NCBI RefSeq assembly: GCF_014203365.1
Contig: NZ_JACHIS010000001.1
Coordinates: 1,550,001-1,614,000 of the forward strand
Origin: Actinoalloteichus hymeniacidonis
GTDB taxonomy: Bacteria; Actinomycetota; Actinomycetes; Mycobacteriales; Pseudonocardiaceae
Length of the DNA: 64,000 nucleotides
Direction: 5' to 3'
The notes beneath the pieces were generated by a model. That model saw only the letters and a program-made list of their open reading frames with translations. It was not told where the DNA came from and searched no databases. Positions 17,550 through 26,162 of the stretch are shown here, in pieces (positions within the stretch are counted from its first letter, which is position 1; the number at the start of each line of letters is the position of its first letter). The position numbers and the translations under genes were made by a program.

Positions 17550-18266
17550 CTACCCGTCCCGTTGTGAACCCGACTGTTCGATTTCGGTGTCGTTCGAGTC
17601 GCTCTCCGGGTTGGACTCTCCTCGATGCCGTTCGTCGCCGCCGCGTCGCCGGAAGAAGCCGAAACCGGGGATGCCGAGCACGGCTTTACGAACCTCGTCG
17701 GCGACGCTGAGCAACTGGTGGATGTCGGGACCGACCCGGTCGAGGGTGCCCAGGATCGGCAGGATGTCGTCGAGCAGGTGCTCGGTCAAAATCGGCAGCT
17801 TGTCGACCAGCCGATTCGCCGCCTCGACCTCCTTGGGTGACAGGTGGTCGACGAACTGGGTCGCCATCGGCGCCAACCGCCGGGCCAGTGGTTCGTACTC
17901 GGCCAGCAGCGCCCGAGCCCGCGAGGTCGCGTCCTCGGCCCGGGCGACCACCCCGCTCGCGGTGTCGGTGATGCGGCCTGCGTCGTCGACGGTGCCCGCC
18001 GCCACCGTGACGATGTCCGCGGTCCTGTCGAGAGTCGACTCCGCCTCGTCGACGACCAGTCGGGCGCGGGCGAGCAGCACCTCGGTGGCATCGAGCACCA
18101 GGCTCACCCGGGACACGAGCATCTCGATGGTCTCCAGCAGGACCACCACCCGCAGCGGCAGCGAGATCAGGGCCGTGACCGACTCGACCGCGTAACCCGT
18201 CGCCCGCCCGATGCTCGTGCCGATCCGCTCCGCCACCGCGATCGGAGCAACCCCCCACAGCGCCAT
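17550..18266 (-). CDS. hypothetical helical (coiled-coil-like) protein
   Basis: 238 residues from ATG 18266; the longer open frame upstream runs antisense through the S4 gene and is not credible. It is mainly helical: an N-terminal hydrophobic stretch (ALISLPLRVVVLLETIEML) is followed by long amphipathic helices, a segment rich in Asp, Ala and Arg without proline, and a conserved GIPGFGFFRRR motif near the C-terminus before an acidic, disordered tail. The pattern resembles membrane-associated actinobacterial proteins of unknown function. It diverges from the S4 protein gene. Confidence 0.65.
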   Translation of the reverse strand: MALWGVAPIAVAERIGTSIGRATGYAVESVTALISLPLRVVVLLETIEMLVSRVSLVLDATEVLLARARLVVDEAESTLDRTADIVTVAAGTVDDAGRITDTASGVVARAEDATSRARALLAEYEPLARRLAPMATQFVDHLSPKEVEAANRLVDKLPILTEHLLDDILPILGTLDRVGPDIHQLLSVADEVRKAVLGIPGFGFFRRRGGDERHRGESNPESDSNDTEIEQSGSQRDG

Positions 18267-18375
18267 CCCGCCACTGTGCACCCGAGCAGGCCCGACGGCG
18301 AGCCGGCTCCGGCTGGCCGGTGCAGCGCGGGACTTGCCTGGGCTTGGGCGGGGTGTCCCAGGCAGAATGCGGGTC

Positions 18376-18594
18376 ATGCGCGACGTGGAGATCCAGGACG
18401 ACAGCATCCGGTTGGGCCAGTTCCTCAAGCTGGCCGACCTCGCCGAGGACGGCGGCGACGCGCGCGAACTGCTGTCGGCGGGCGAGGTGACCGTCAACGG
18501 CGAGTCGGAGTCACGGCGTGGGCGCCAGCTCGTCCCCGGCGACGTCGTGGTGGTCGGCGAGGACGGCGCCCGGGTGTACGCGCCGTCGGCGTGA
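18376..18594 (+). CDS. S4-domain RNA-binding protein
   Basis: 72 residues, almost entirely one S4 domain: IRLGQFLKLADLAEDGGDARELL, then GEVTVNGESESRRGRQLVPGDVV. The S4 domain binds structured RNA, and small solo S4 proteins of this size (YaaA/RqcP-like) are linked to ribosomes. ATG 18367 is an alternative start; 18376 is preferred because homologues begin M-R-D-V. Single gene. Confidence 0.85.
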   Translation: MRDVEIQDDSIRLGQFLKLADLAEDGGDARELLSAGEVTVNGESESRRGRQLVPGDVVVVGEDGARVYAPSA

Positions 18595-18675
18595 ACTGTT
18601 TTCGGGAAATGCCCTGATTCAGGTGAGGGGATTTCCTTCGAAAAGTGCGTGCACAATCAACTAAATAGCGCCACC

Positions 18676-18695
18676 GATCACTCGATCGGGTGATC
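18676..18695. promoter_or_regulatory. near-perfect dyad upstream of cas3
   Basis: GATCAC-TCGATCGG-GTGATC has 6-base outer arms, an inner CGATCG palindrome and one mismatched pair. It is centred about 80 bases upstream of the cas3 start in an AT-richer promoter region. It is a candidate operator for the whole of operon B; the binding regulator is not known. Confidence 0.5.
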
Positions 18696-18765
18696 TTCGC
18701 GTTTTCGGGTCGCTATCCCGCAAAACCGGTACGAAGTGTCGGTCGGGGGCTTTAGCTTCCATCCC

Positions 18766-21387
18766 GTGACAGAGCAACCACCCGATTTCCCGCCGAAGGG
18801 GCGAACAGCCGCCGACGGCGATCGCGAGCAGTTGTGGTTGTGGGCCAAAGCCGGCAAGGGCAGCGTCCCGCATCCGCTGATCTGCCATGCGCTGGACACT
18901 GCGGCGGTGGCCTACCAGCTGTATCCGGTGCTTCTGGGATCGGCGATCCGTATGGAACTCACCGTGGCCTTCGGTGAGTTCGAAGGCATCGGCGACGCTG
19001 AGGAGAACGCTCGCCGATGGGTGGCGGTTCTGTGCGGACTGCACGACCTGGGCAAAGCCTCACCTGCATTTCAAGCACTCCGATACGACTTGATCGAGAA
19101 GCTGTATAAGACGGAGCAGAGCAGGCTCCAGACTCTGAAGCGGGTGCGACCCACGGATGGGCCTCGAGTGGACGCTCCACACGGTTGGATCACACACCTC
19201 CATCTCGATCGGCTGCTCCGGCTCGCGAAGGCCAGCCCGTCCATCCTCGCGACCGTGGCCCCCGGATTGGCCGGACATCATGGCGTTATCCCCGATGCTG
19301 CGCGTCGGAGTGAGACCGCTGGTTATCCCCGCGATCACGGTGGCAAGGTATGGGAACAGATCGCTGATCAGTTGGTCGACCGACTGGTAGAGCTGTGCGG
19401 GCTCTCCCATTGGCAGCTGCGGCCTTGGTCTCAGGCCTACCTTGGGTTAGCTGGTGCGATCGGCCTGACCGGCCTTGCCTCGGTCAGCGACTGGATCGCG
19501 TCGAACTCGCGCAACTTCCCTTGGGCTGGCGTGGATTTCGAGCTGGTGGAGTACGCGCCGAAAACGGCAGCGCTGGCGCACCAAGCCATCCACGCCATGC
19601 GCTGGACGAAGTGGACTCCGCCCGAGGACACCCGTTTCAGTACGTTGTTTCCAGGTACCGAGGATGCCCCGACACCGCCGCGACCGGTGCAGGTTGCGGC
19701 GGAACGAATGCTGGCCGATGTCACCGAACCGGGGCTGCTCATCGTCGAGGCCCCTACGGGAGAAGGCAAGACCAAGCTGGGATTCCAGGCGGCTGCCCGG
19801 CTGGTGAGCGCGCTCGGGTTGGCCGGCCTGTACCAGGGCATGCCGACGCGGGCCACCGGAGATCAGGCCTTCGAGGAATTCGACGATTTCGCCGCTGGTT
19901 ATCAAGCCGATCTGCGCGTCCGGCTCCTCCACGGTGCTGCCGATCAGCATCCGAGAATCAAGGAACGGAACCCGCCCACCAAGAAGGGTGAGGCGAAACG
20001 TCTCGATCCGGAGGCGATCGTCGATGTGGGACCCGACCACCCCGAAGAGGACATCACCGAGGTGCGGGAATGGTTCGCGGGTAAACGCGGAATCATCGTG
20101 CCGGTCGGCATCGGCACGGTCGATCAGATGCTGATGGGCATGATCCGGGCCCGGCATTCGTTCGTTCGGCTCACCGGACTATCGAACAAGGTGCTGATCC
20201 TCGATGAGGTACACGGCTACGACATCTACATGTCCACGTTGATCGACTGCCTCATCGAATGGGCGGGCAGGCTCGGCATTCCGATGATCCTGATGTCGGC
20301 CACCCTGCCATCCGGCCGCAAAAGCGAGCTGATCCGCGCGTGGCGCGCGGGACGGCTTGGCAGGCCCGTCACCGAGGTGCCCCTGGTATCGACCGCCCAG
20401 GTCTACCCCGAATTGACGTGGGCCGATGCGGCGGGAGTTCGGACCTGGAGCGATCTGCCCACCGATCCGGGCGCCAGCCGGGTCTCGCAACGCAACGGCA
20501 ATCGGATCATCGAGGTGGACCTCAATCCGCTGGCCGGTGATGACGCGGATCAGCGCGCGGAGTGGCTGCTGGACCAGGTCGACCTCGCCCCCTCCGCTCG
20601 GCCCATCGGTATCGCCGTGGTGCACAACCTGGTACGCCGAGTCGGCACGACCGCCGCAGCGTTGCGGCGTGCGATCAAGAGGCGAGGCGGCAAACGCCGC
20701 TACGACATCGACCTGATCACCATCACCGGCCGGATGTCGGTTGCCGAGCGTGGTAGGGCCAACCAAGCGGTGAAGGACAGCTTCGGTCGAGGCGTGAGCC
20801 GATCACGCCCGACCATCGTGATCGGAACCCAGGTTCTCGAGCAGGGGCTCGATGTGAGTTTCGATCTGATGGTCAGTGATCTGGCCCCCATCGACTGCCT
20901 GGTGCAACGTGCTGGACGGGTCCTGCGGCACGAGGACCGAGGGGCGGCCCCACTCACGGTACGGCTGGTGATCACGGGTCCGACCTGGAAGGGCGAGCGG
21001 CTGGAGTTCCCGCGCTACACGGTGGGGATCTACCCCGCGTTGTTGCTGCTGCGGACGTGGCTGTTGTTGAGGGCATTGCCCACTACCGACTCGGGCCCGG
21101 AAGCGGCGACGGGTGATGGTGTGCGGCTCATCCGCTGTCCCGAGGATCTCCGTGGACTTGTCGATCGACTCTATGCCGAGGATTTCGATTTACCGGTCCC
21201 GGCGGGCTGGGCGAAGGACTGGGCCAAGGCGAAGGTCGCACTCGACAAGCGGTTCGACGATGACTACCGCGCCCGATCGTTCCGGATCCCCACACCGTCC
21301 GATGGAAAAGTCTTCCAGCGCTTGACCAACGATCCGACACGAGCGAACCGAACCCGCAAAGAGGGGCGTCCCGATGACCACCGATGA
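18766..21387 (+). CDS. cas3: Cas3 HD nuclease-helicase, lacking its C-terminal domain (operon B)
   Basis: 873 residues from GTG 18766 (GTG 18736 is also possible). Cas3 is recruited to Cascade R-loops and degrades DNA. The HD nuclease shows PHPLICHALD near 37-44, HD in GLHDLGKA (93-94) and GHHGVIPD. The helicase has Walker A PTGEGKTK (about 329-336), the DEVH box (about 478), SATLP (about 509) and QRAGRVLRH (about 712). The reading frame stops in the linker after RecA2. The expected C-terminal domain is encoded by the next ORF in a different frame, overlapping by 14 bases. All catalytic motifs appear intact. Confidence 0.94.
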   Translation: MTEQPPDFPPKGRTAADGDREQLWLWAKAGKGSVPHPLICHALDTAAVAYQLYPVLLGSAIRMELTVAFGEFEGIGDAEENARRWVAVLCGLHDLGKASPAFQALRYDLIEKLYKTEQSRLQTLKRVRPTDGPRVDAPHGWITHLHLDRLLRLAKASPSILATVAPGLAGHHGVIPDAARRSETAGYPRDHGGKVWEQIADQLVDRLVELCGLSHWQLRPWSQAYLGLAGAIGLTGLASVSDWIASNSRNFPWAGVDFELVEYAPKTAALAHQAIHAMRWTKWTPPEDTRFSTLFPGTEDAPTPPRPVQVAAERMLADVTEPGLLIVEAPTGEGKTKLGFQAAARLVSALGLAGLYQGMPTRATGDQAFEEFDDFAAGYQADLRVRLLHGAADQHPRIKERNPPTKKGEAKRLDPEAIVDVGPDHPEEDITEVREWFAGKRGIIVPVGIGTVDQMLMGMIRARHSFVRLTGLSNKVLILDEVHGYDIYMSTLIDCLIEWAGRLGIPMILMSATLPSGRKSELIRAWRAGRLGRPVTEVPLVSTAQVYPELTWADAAGVRTWSDLPTDPGASRVSQRNGNRIIEVDLNPLAGDDADQRAEWLLDQVDLAPSARPIGIAVVHNLVRRVGTTAAALRRAIKRRGGKRRYDIDLITITGRMSVAERGRANQAVKDSFGRGVSRSRPTIVIGTQVLEQGLDVSFDLMVSDLAPIDCLVQRAGRVLRHEDRGAAPLTVRLVITGPTWKGERLEFPRYTVGIYPALLLLRTWLLLRALPTTDSGPEAATGDGVRLIRCPEDLRGLVDRLYAEDFDLPVPAGWAKDWAKAKVALDKRFDDDYRARSFRIPTPSDGKVFQRLTNDPTRANRTRKEGRPDDHR

Positions 21388-21790
21388 CTCCACCGACGAT
21401 GCAGGGTACCGAGGTCCTGCCGAACTCCGGCTCATCATCTGCATCGCGTCGGAACCGGCGTCCGATGGCGGCTGGTGGGTGACGCCGTTGGAGGGTGACC
21501 TGCCCCTGGCGCTGGATCGCACCGTCGACCTGTCCGAGGAGATGAAGACGGCGCTGCTGAACTCCGAGATCCGTCTGGCGCCGCCGTACGAGTTCCCTGA
21601 CGTGGTGATCGAGGCTCTGGAGGAACTTCCGCTGCCCGCCGCGTTCGAGGGGGTGGGCTGGCTGGCTTCGCACCGTGCGCTGGTCTTGCACCCCGGCGGC
21701 GTCGAGATCGGGGGCGCCCTGTTGCGCTATGAGAAGGGGTTGGGATTGGTCGCCGAAGAGGAGATCGCCGACGGCTACGGCACCGACTGA
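21374..21790 (+). CDS. small protein resembling a detached Cas3 C-terminal domain
   Basis: 138 residues from ATG 21374, with GAGGGG 7-12 bases upstream inside cas3. The two genes overlap by 14 bases in different frames (cas3 frame 1, this frame 2), so it is probably made by translational coupling. Its pattern matches the Cas3 C-terminal domain of type I-E as I know it: a first strand (ELRLIICIAS), a linker with PLALDRTVDLSEEMKTALLNSEIRL, PDVVIEAL, and a closing GALLRYEKGLGLV where intact proteins have L-x-Y-x-x-x-L-G-L. In intact Cas3 this domain lies over the helicase cleft and helps contact Cascade. It could also be a frameshifted tail. Assignment is by pattern, not alignment. Confidence 0.7.
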   Translation: MTTDDSTDDAGYRGPAELRLIICIASEPASDGGWWVTPLEGDLPLALDRTVDLSEEMKTALLNSEIRLAPPYEFPDVVIEALEELPLPAAFEGVGWLASHRALVLHPGGVEIGGALLRYEKGLGLVAEEEIADGYGTD

Positions 21791-21838
21791 GGCTGTGTTC
21801 TCGTCTGAGTATCGAGGTAAGAAAAGAAGGAACCACAG

Positions 21839-23473
21839 TTGACCTTTGATCTGATCAGTGAGATATGGTTGCCTGTCGTCACTGAGAATGGCACTACCCG
21901 AGAGGTCGGTCTGGCGGAGCTACTCGGCTCTGCGCAAGATTTCCGCAGGCTCGTCGGTTCATCACCGACGATGACCGCCGCGTTGCACCGATTGGTTTTC
22001 GCGGTGATGCATCATGTGTTCCGGCCTACCAGCGACGAGGAATGGGCACAACTGTGGCAGCGCCCCGACCTGCGCACCGATGCGGTGACGAAATTCTTCC
22101 ATGAGGAACGGGACTCCTTCGACCTGTTCCATCCCGACCGGCCGTTTATGCAGAGTAAGAGTCTGGCCGAGGTCGAACCGGCTGGCATCGCACGGCTCGT
22201 TCCCTTTCGTGCCAGCGGAAACAACGTCACCCTCTTCGATCACACCACGGCGGCGGACCGGCTTACCTTGACTCCGGCCGAGGCAGCTCGCTGGTTGGTG
22301 ACCTTGCAGTGCTATGACCCAGGCGGCATGAAATCCGGGGCTTATCGAAATGCGCCGAGGTCCTCGAAACGTGCGCCCATCAACGACTTTGGCTGCGTTG
22401 TGGTGGAGGGCGGAACCCTGAAGGAGACTCTGCTGCTCAACCTTCTGCGCTACGACCCGGCGCGCGACGAACCCTCGATGACCGGCGTCGACGATCGACC
22501 GAATTGGCAGGACCCCGGATCGACGGCAGCAACTCCCAACGCGCGCACGCCTCGTGGTTGGCTGGACCTGTTGACGTGGCCATCGCGGCGGGTGTTGTTG
22601 CGTGCCAGCACCGAGCAGTCGGATGCCGAGTCGGGGCATCCGTTGGTCGACGGCGTGGTGATCACGCCGGGCACGGAGTTGCGCCCGGTCGCCGAGGACC
22701 ACGAGCACGACTGGATGGCAGCCCTGCGTATCCCGATCACCAAGGGACCTAGGAAGACCGGCAAGAAGAAGCCGATCATGCCACCTCGGGTCCCGGTGCG
22801 GTTGGAAGAGCAGCGCGGTGTCTGGCGGCACGCCGAAGAATTGCTGTTGGGCGCCCAACAGCACAACGATCAGAGCAGACGACGTCGTCCCGCCGCATTG
22901 GACCAGATCGCCGAGCGAGCAGAGCACAACCTGATTCCCGCTGATGCTGTTTTCACACTTCGCGTCTATGGCCAGCAACTCGACGACAAGCAGGCCATCG
23001 TGCACAACTGGCAGGAGGAGTCGGTCCCCGCTCCGGTGGCCCTCCTGCGGGAGAAGTCCGCGCGATTGCGACTCAGTCGGGTGGTAGGGCTCTCATGCAG
23101 GTTGGCGGATGATGTGGGCTTCCTGGTGCGTCAGCTGGACCGGGGGTACCGGGCGGATTTCAACGCTTCGCCGCCGCCAACGCTGGAAGTGTCCTACTGG
23201 CCGCACCTGACCGCGCCATTCCACACCTTCGTCCGTGACTTGGGCAAGGCGATGGAGATGGAGAACAACGGGGCGGGCGAGAAGGCGGCGGTTGACAAAT
23301 GGGGCCGTGCGGTACGTGGTATCGCCGCTGACGCTGCGGACCGCTGGGTGTTCGGCGCAGCGCGATCCAGTGCTCGGGCGCTGTCGATGGCCGGGAAACA
23401 CGACATCGTGTTCCGTGCGGAGCTCAGCCGAGTGCTCAAGCTGTTTAGTGACGAAGTCGATCGGTCGTTGTAG
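21839..23473 (+). CDS. cse1: Cse1 (CasA, Cas8e) large Cascade subunit (operon B)
   Basis: 544 residues starting at TTG 21839, 8 bases after AAGAAGGA; no ATG or GTG fits the conserved N-terminus FDLISEIWLPV. Cas8e reads the PAM, opens the target and docks Cas3. Family segments include DSFDLFHPDRPFMQ, the GGMKSGAYRNAPRS loop, a central domain, and a C-terminal four-helix bundle. It shares order and motifs with the operon A copy but is clearly divergent. It is separated from the upstream small gene by 48 bases, unlike the overlapping junctions further along. Confidence 0.94.
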   Translation: MTFDLISEIWLPVVTENGTTREVGLAELLGSAQDFRRLVGSSPTMTAALHRLVFAVMHHVFRPTSDEEWAQLWQRPDLRTDAVTKFFHEERDSFDLFHPDRPFMQSKSLAEVEPAGIARLVPFRASGNNVTLFDHTTAADRLTLTPAEAARWLVTLQCYDPGGMKSGAYRNAPRSSKRAPINDFGCVVVEGGTLKETLLLNLLRYDPARDEPSMTGVDDRPNWQDPGSTAATPNARTPRGWLDLLTWPSRRVLLRASTEQSDAESGHPLVDGVVITPGTELRPVAEDHEHDWMAALRIPITKGPRKTGKKKPIMPPRVPVRLEEQRGVWRHAEELLLGAQQHNDQSRRRRPAALDQIAERAEHNLIPADAVFTLRVYGQQLDDKQAIVHNWQEESVPAPVALLREKSARLRLSRVVGLSCRLADDVGFLVRQLDRGYRADFNASPPPTLEVSYWPHLTAPFHTFVRDLGKAMEMENNGAGEKAAVDKWGRAVRGIAADAADRWVFGAARSSARALSMAGKHDIVFRAELSRVLKLFSDEVDRSL

Positions 23474-23527
23474 CCGTTTGATCCGCCACCCGATCCGCCC
23501 AAACCACCCTGACGAGGAAGATGACCA

Positions 23528-24163
23528 GTGAGTACGGATTCGATCGGTATCCGGCCATCCAGCAGTCGGAAAGAATTCACCAATTCTCTCTATTTGTTGT
23601 ATTTCAAGCTGAACAGCGGAAACGACCATCTGGTGTCGGATGCACGGCGGGTGCTCGCGGCGTTGCGGCGAAGCTTGACCGGCCCCGAGCAGGCATCTGC
23701 TGCGTACCAGTTGGTCTTCGATGCGAAACCCGCCGAAAAGGACGAGGAGGCATTCCTTCTTGTCGGCGGACTGTTCGGTATCCATCCGCAGCCGCGAATG
23801 TCCAGTGCCTATAAGGCTCGGCGCACGCTGGGTGCTGCCATGCGCAGCCTCAATGCCGAGAAATATGGCACGGCAGATCGACGCTTCGAGCAACTGTTGG
23901 GAATGAACCGGCGCAACCTTCCGCACTATCTTCGCCAGACGGTGCGATTGTTGAGTACCAAGAAGGTTTCGCTCGACTATGGACTGCTCTTGGACGACGT
24001 GATCGTCCTGCTGGGTGAGCGCACCGATGAGGCGGAGCGACGCCGAGTTCGCCTCGCCTGGGCCCGTGACTATCACCGACGCCCGAGCAACACGGCCGAC
24101 GGAGAGTCGGACGAGTCCCCCGCTGGCGAGCCCACCACTGACTCTAGCGACACGGAGAACTGA
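23528..24163 (+). CDS. cse2: Cse2 (CasB, Cas11e) small Cascade subunit (operon B)
   Basis: 211 residues from GTG 23528. Helical Cascade subunit that stabilises the displaced strand. Signs are the basic N-terminal helices (EFTNSLYLLYFKL), ARRVLAALRRSLTGPEQASAAY, RRFEQLLGMNRRNLPHYLRQTVRLL and LDYGLLLDDV, matching the CasB pattern. The stop and the cas7e start share one base (TGATG). The acidic tail (GESDESPAGEPTTDSSDTE) is an uncommon extension. Confidence 0.9.
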   Translation: MSTDSIGIRPSSSRKEFTNSLYLLYFKLNSGNDHLVSDARRVLAALRRSLTGPEQASAAYQLVFDAKPAEKDEEAFLLVGGLFGIHPQPRMSSAYKARRTLGAAMRSLNAEKYGTADRRFEQLLGMNRRNLPHYLRQTVRLLSTKKVSLDYGLLLDDVIVLLGERTDEAERRRVRLAWARDYHRRPSNTADGESDESPAGEPTTDSSDTEN

Positions 24164-25380
24164 TGATCATCGAACTGCACCTGCTTCAGTCCTTCCCGGT
24201 GAGCAATCTCAATCGGGACGACATGGGCCAACCCAAGACGGCCACCTTCGGGGGTGTCCCGAGGGGGCGGATCTCCAGCCAGTGCTTGAAGCGTTCCGCG
24301 CGGCAGCTTTTCGGAAAGAACGGGCTGCGGGAGGACGAGACCGGGGTTCGAACCAAGAGGCTGTTGCACCAGGCGGCGGTGACGTTCGTGGAGAAGGGTT
24401 ATACGGAAGAGGATGCCAGGCTGATCGTGGAGGAGGGTTTGGCGACGTTGGGCTTCGGCATCGACCGCAGCACCCAGCTCACCGAGTATCTGCTTTTCGT
24501 CGGGCGCGAGGCGTCGAGTTTCTTGGCGCAGTACTGCATCGACAGGCAATCGGAACTGGAGGTGAAGGTCACGGAGCGAAAAGACGCCGCCGCGAAAGCA
24601 ACGCAGAAGAAGACCACAGCCAAGGACGGCGCGAAACCGGCTGTCAAGGCCGCGAAGACCAAACCGTCCAAGGAGCAGGTCGCCGCAGCATCCCACATCC
24701 TCGACGCCCGCAAGGTTGCCGACATCGCCCTGTTCGGCCGGATGATCGCCGACAACAAGGGGTTCAACGTCGACGCGGCATCCCAGGTCGCCCATGCCAT
24801 CTCGACCCACGCCGTGGCCACCGAGTTCGACTACTACACCGCCGTCGACGACGAGAAGCCCGAGGACTCCGCAGGCGCGGACATGATCGGCACCGTCGAC
24901 TTCAACTCGGCCTGCTATTACCGCTACGCCAACGTGGACCTCGGCCAGCTGCTCAAGAATCTGGACGGCGACGCCGACCTGCTGGCCCGTACCGCGAGCG
25001 CCTGGCTGCATGCCTTCGTGCAGGCCCGGCCCAGCGGCAAGCAGAACTCGATGGCCGCATTGACCATGCCGCACACCATGCTCGGCGTGGTCCGAGACGC
25101 CGGAAGTTGGAATCTGGCCAACGCGTTCCTCAAGCCAGTGGACAGCCTCGACGTGATGACCGATTCCACCGAACTGCTGCTGCGGCACTTCGACTCGCTG
25201 CGCAGCTTCTACGGCGATGCGGGCATCCAGTCGGTCACCGCCGCGACGGTATCCGGCGACCTCCCGCACATCGATCCCGCCGAGGCCGTCCCGAGCATGG
25301 CCGAGTTCGCGAACCGGGTGCTGACGACGGCGGGCGTCGCGAGCCGAGAGCAGGACCCGACGGCGGTTCCGGCGCCGTGA
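24163..25380 (+). CDS. cas7e: Cas7e (Cse4) backbone subunit with a Lys/Ala-rich insertion (operon B)
   Basis: 405 residues. Cascade backbone protein. Core motifs match the family: LHLLQSFPVSNLNRDD, FGGVPRGRISSQCLKRSAR, ADIALFGRMIAD, HAISTHAVATEFDYYTAVDD and ACYYRYANVD. Residues about 139-171 form an inserted low-complexity segment, roughly 10 Lys and 9 Ala in 33 residues, just before the ALFGRM strand; the operon A protein has only a short loop there. The insertion resembles histone-H1-like or Ku-like basic tails and could add DNA or crRNA contacts along the filament. Coupled to its neighbours at both ends. Confidence 0.95.
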   Translation: MIIELHLLQSFPVSNLNRDDMGQPKTATFGGVPRGRISSQCLKRSARQLFGKNGLREDETGVRTKRLLHQAAVTFVEKGYTEEDARLIVEEGLATLGFGIDRSTQLTEYLLFVGREASSFLAQYCIDRQSELEVKVTERKDAAAKATQKKTTAKDGAKPAVKAAKTKPSKEQVAAASHILDARKVADIALFGRMIADNKGFNVDAASQVAHAISTHAVATEFDYYTAVDDEKPEDSAGADMIGTVDFNSACYYRYANVDLGQLLKNLDGDADLLARTASAWLHAFVQARPSGKQNSMAALTMPHTMLGVVRDAGSWNLANAFLKPVDSLDVMTDSTELLLRHFDSLRSFYGDAGIQSVTAATVSGDLPHIDPAEAVPSMAEFANRVLTTAGVASREQDPTAVPAP

Positions 25381-26162
25381 CCCTCTCATTGGCGCTGTGT
25401 TTCGACGCCCCCATGCAGTCGTGGGGCACCCGGTCCGCACACATTAAACGGGACACCGCCAGGGAACCGACGAAGTCCGGGGTGGTCGGCCTGCTGGCCA
25501 GCGCGTTGGGGGTGAGCCGCGACGACGACGAGAAGGTCGCCGCGCTCGCCGAGCTGAAGCTTGGGGTTCGTGTGGATCGGGAAGGCCTGGTGGAGGTCGA
25601 CTACCAGACCGCGCAGAACGTCCCGAATACGGCAGGTGGTGGGCATCGGACGGTGGTTAGCCATCGGTACTACCTGTCGGATGCGCTGTTCCTCGTCGTC
25701 CTGGGCGCGTCGACATTGCGGCAGGAAGCATTGTTGCGGCGGGTGGAGATCGCGCTGCGGGTGCCAGAGTGGCCGCTCTACTTCGGACGCAAGGCGTTCG
25801 TACCTGCTCGGCCGCTGTTGCGGGATGCGAGTTCGGACGCGTTGTCGGGTTGGGGGCTGTCGGATCGGCCGGTCTGCGAGGTGCTGCACGCCCATCCCTG
25901 GCTGGAGACCGGACCGAGTCGTGAGGCCGTCGCCCGACGCTTCCGGGGCAGCCGTGAACCCATCCCACCGCCGCCGTTGAGAGCGGTGCAGGACTGCGCG
26001 ACCACCGACCAGCGGGCGGAGATCCGCCCCGACCACCCGCTGTCGTTCCGGCGGGGAAACCGGCGCTTCGCCAGCCGTAGCTTCAAGACCATCGACATCG
26101 AGTTCACCGAGGAACTGCTCATGGCGGGAGGCGCTCGTGTTCCTGAGCAGATTGACTGTTGA
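25377..26162 (+). CDS. cas5e: Cas5e Cascade subunit (operon B)
   Basis: 261 residues from GTG 25377, overlapping the cas7e stop by four bases. Family motifs: LCFDAPMQSWGTRS, REPTKSGVVGLLASALG, GGGHRTVVSHRYYLSDALFLV, and PEWPLYFGRKAFVP. It binds the crRNA 5' handle. Its 3' end overlaps the cas6e start by 26 bases. A longer open frame upstream in the same phase runs through cas7e and is not real. Confidence 0.94.
   Translation: MTLSLALCFDAPMQSWGTRSAHIKRDTAREPTKSGVVGLLASALGVSRDDDEKVAALAELKLGVRVDREGLVEVDYQTAQNVPNTAGGGHRTVVSHRYYLSDALFLVVLGASTLRQEALLRRVEIALRVPEWPLYFGRKAFVPARPLLRDASSDALSGWGLSDRPVCEVLHAHPWLETGPSREAVARRFRGSREPIPPPPLRAVQDCATTDQRAEIRPDHPLSFRRGNRRFASRSFKTIDIEFTEELLMAGGARVPEQIDC

Noticed and set aside
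9286-18600. A biosynthetic gene cluster in the left part
   Set aside because: Methyltransferase, NHL, TPR, TetR/GNAT and lyase genes are separate units on different strands without core biosynthetic enzymes.
24015-25376. Upstream extension of the cas5e frame through cas7e
   Set aside because: The translated part is Arg/Gly-rich shadow sequence of cas7e; cas5e begins at GTG 25377 with a GTGA overlap.
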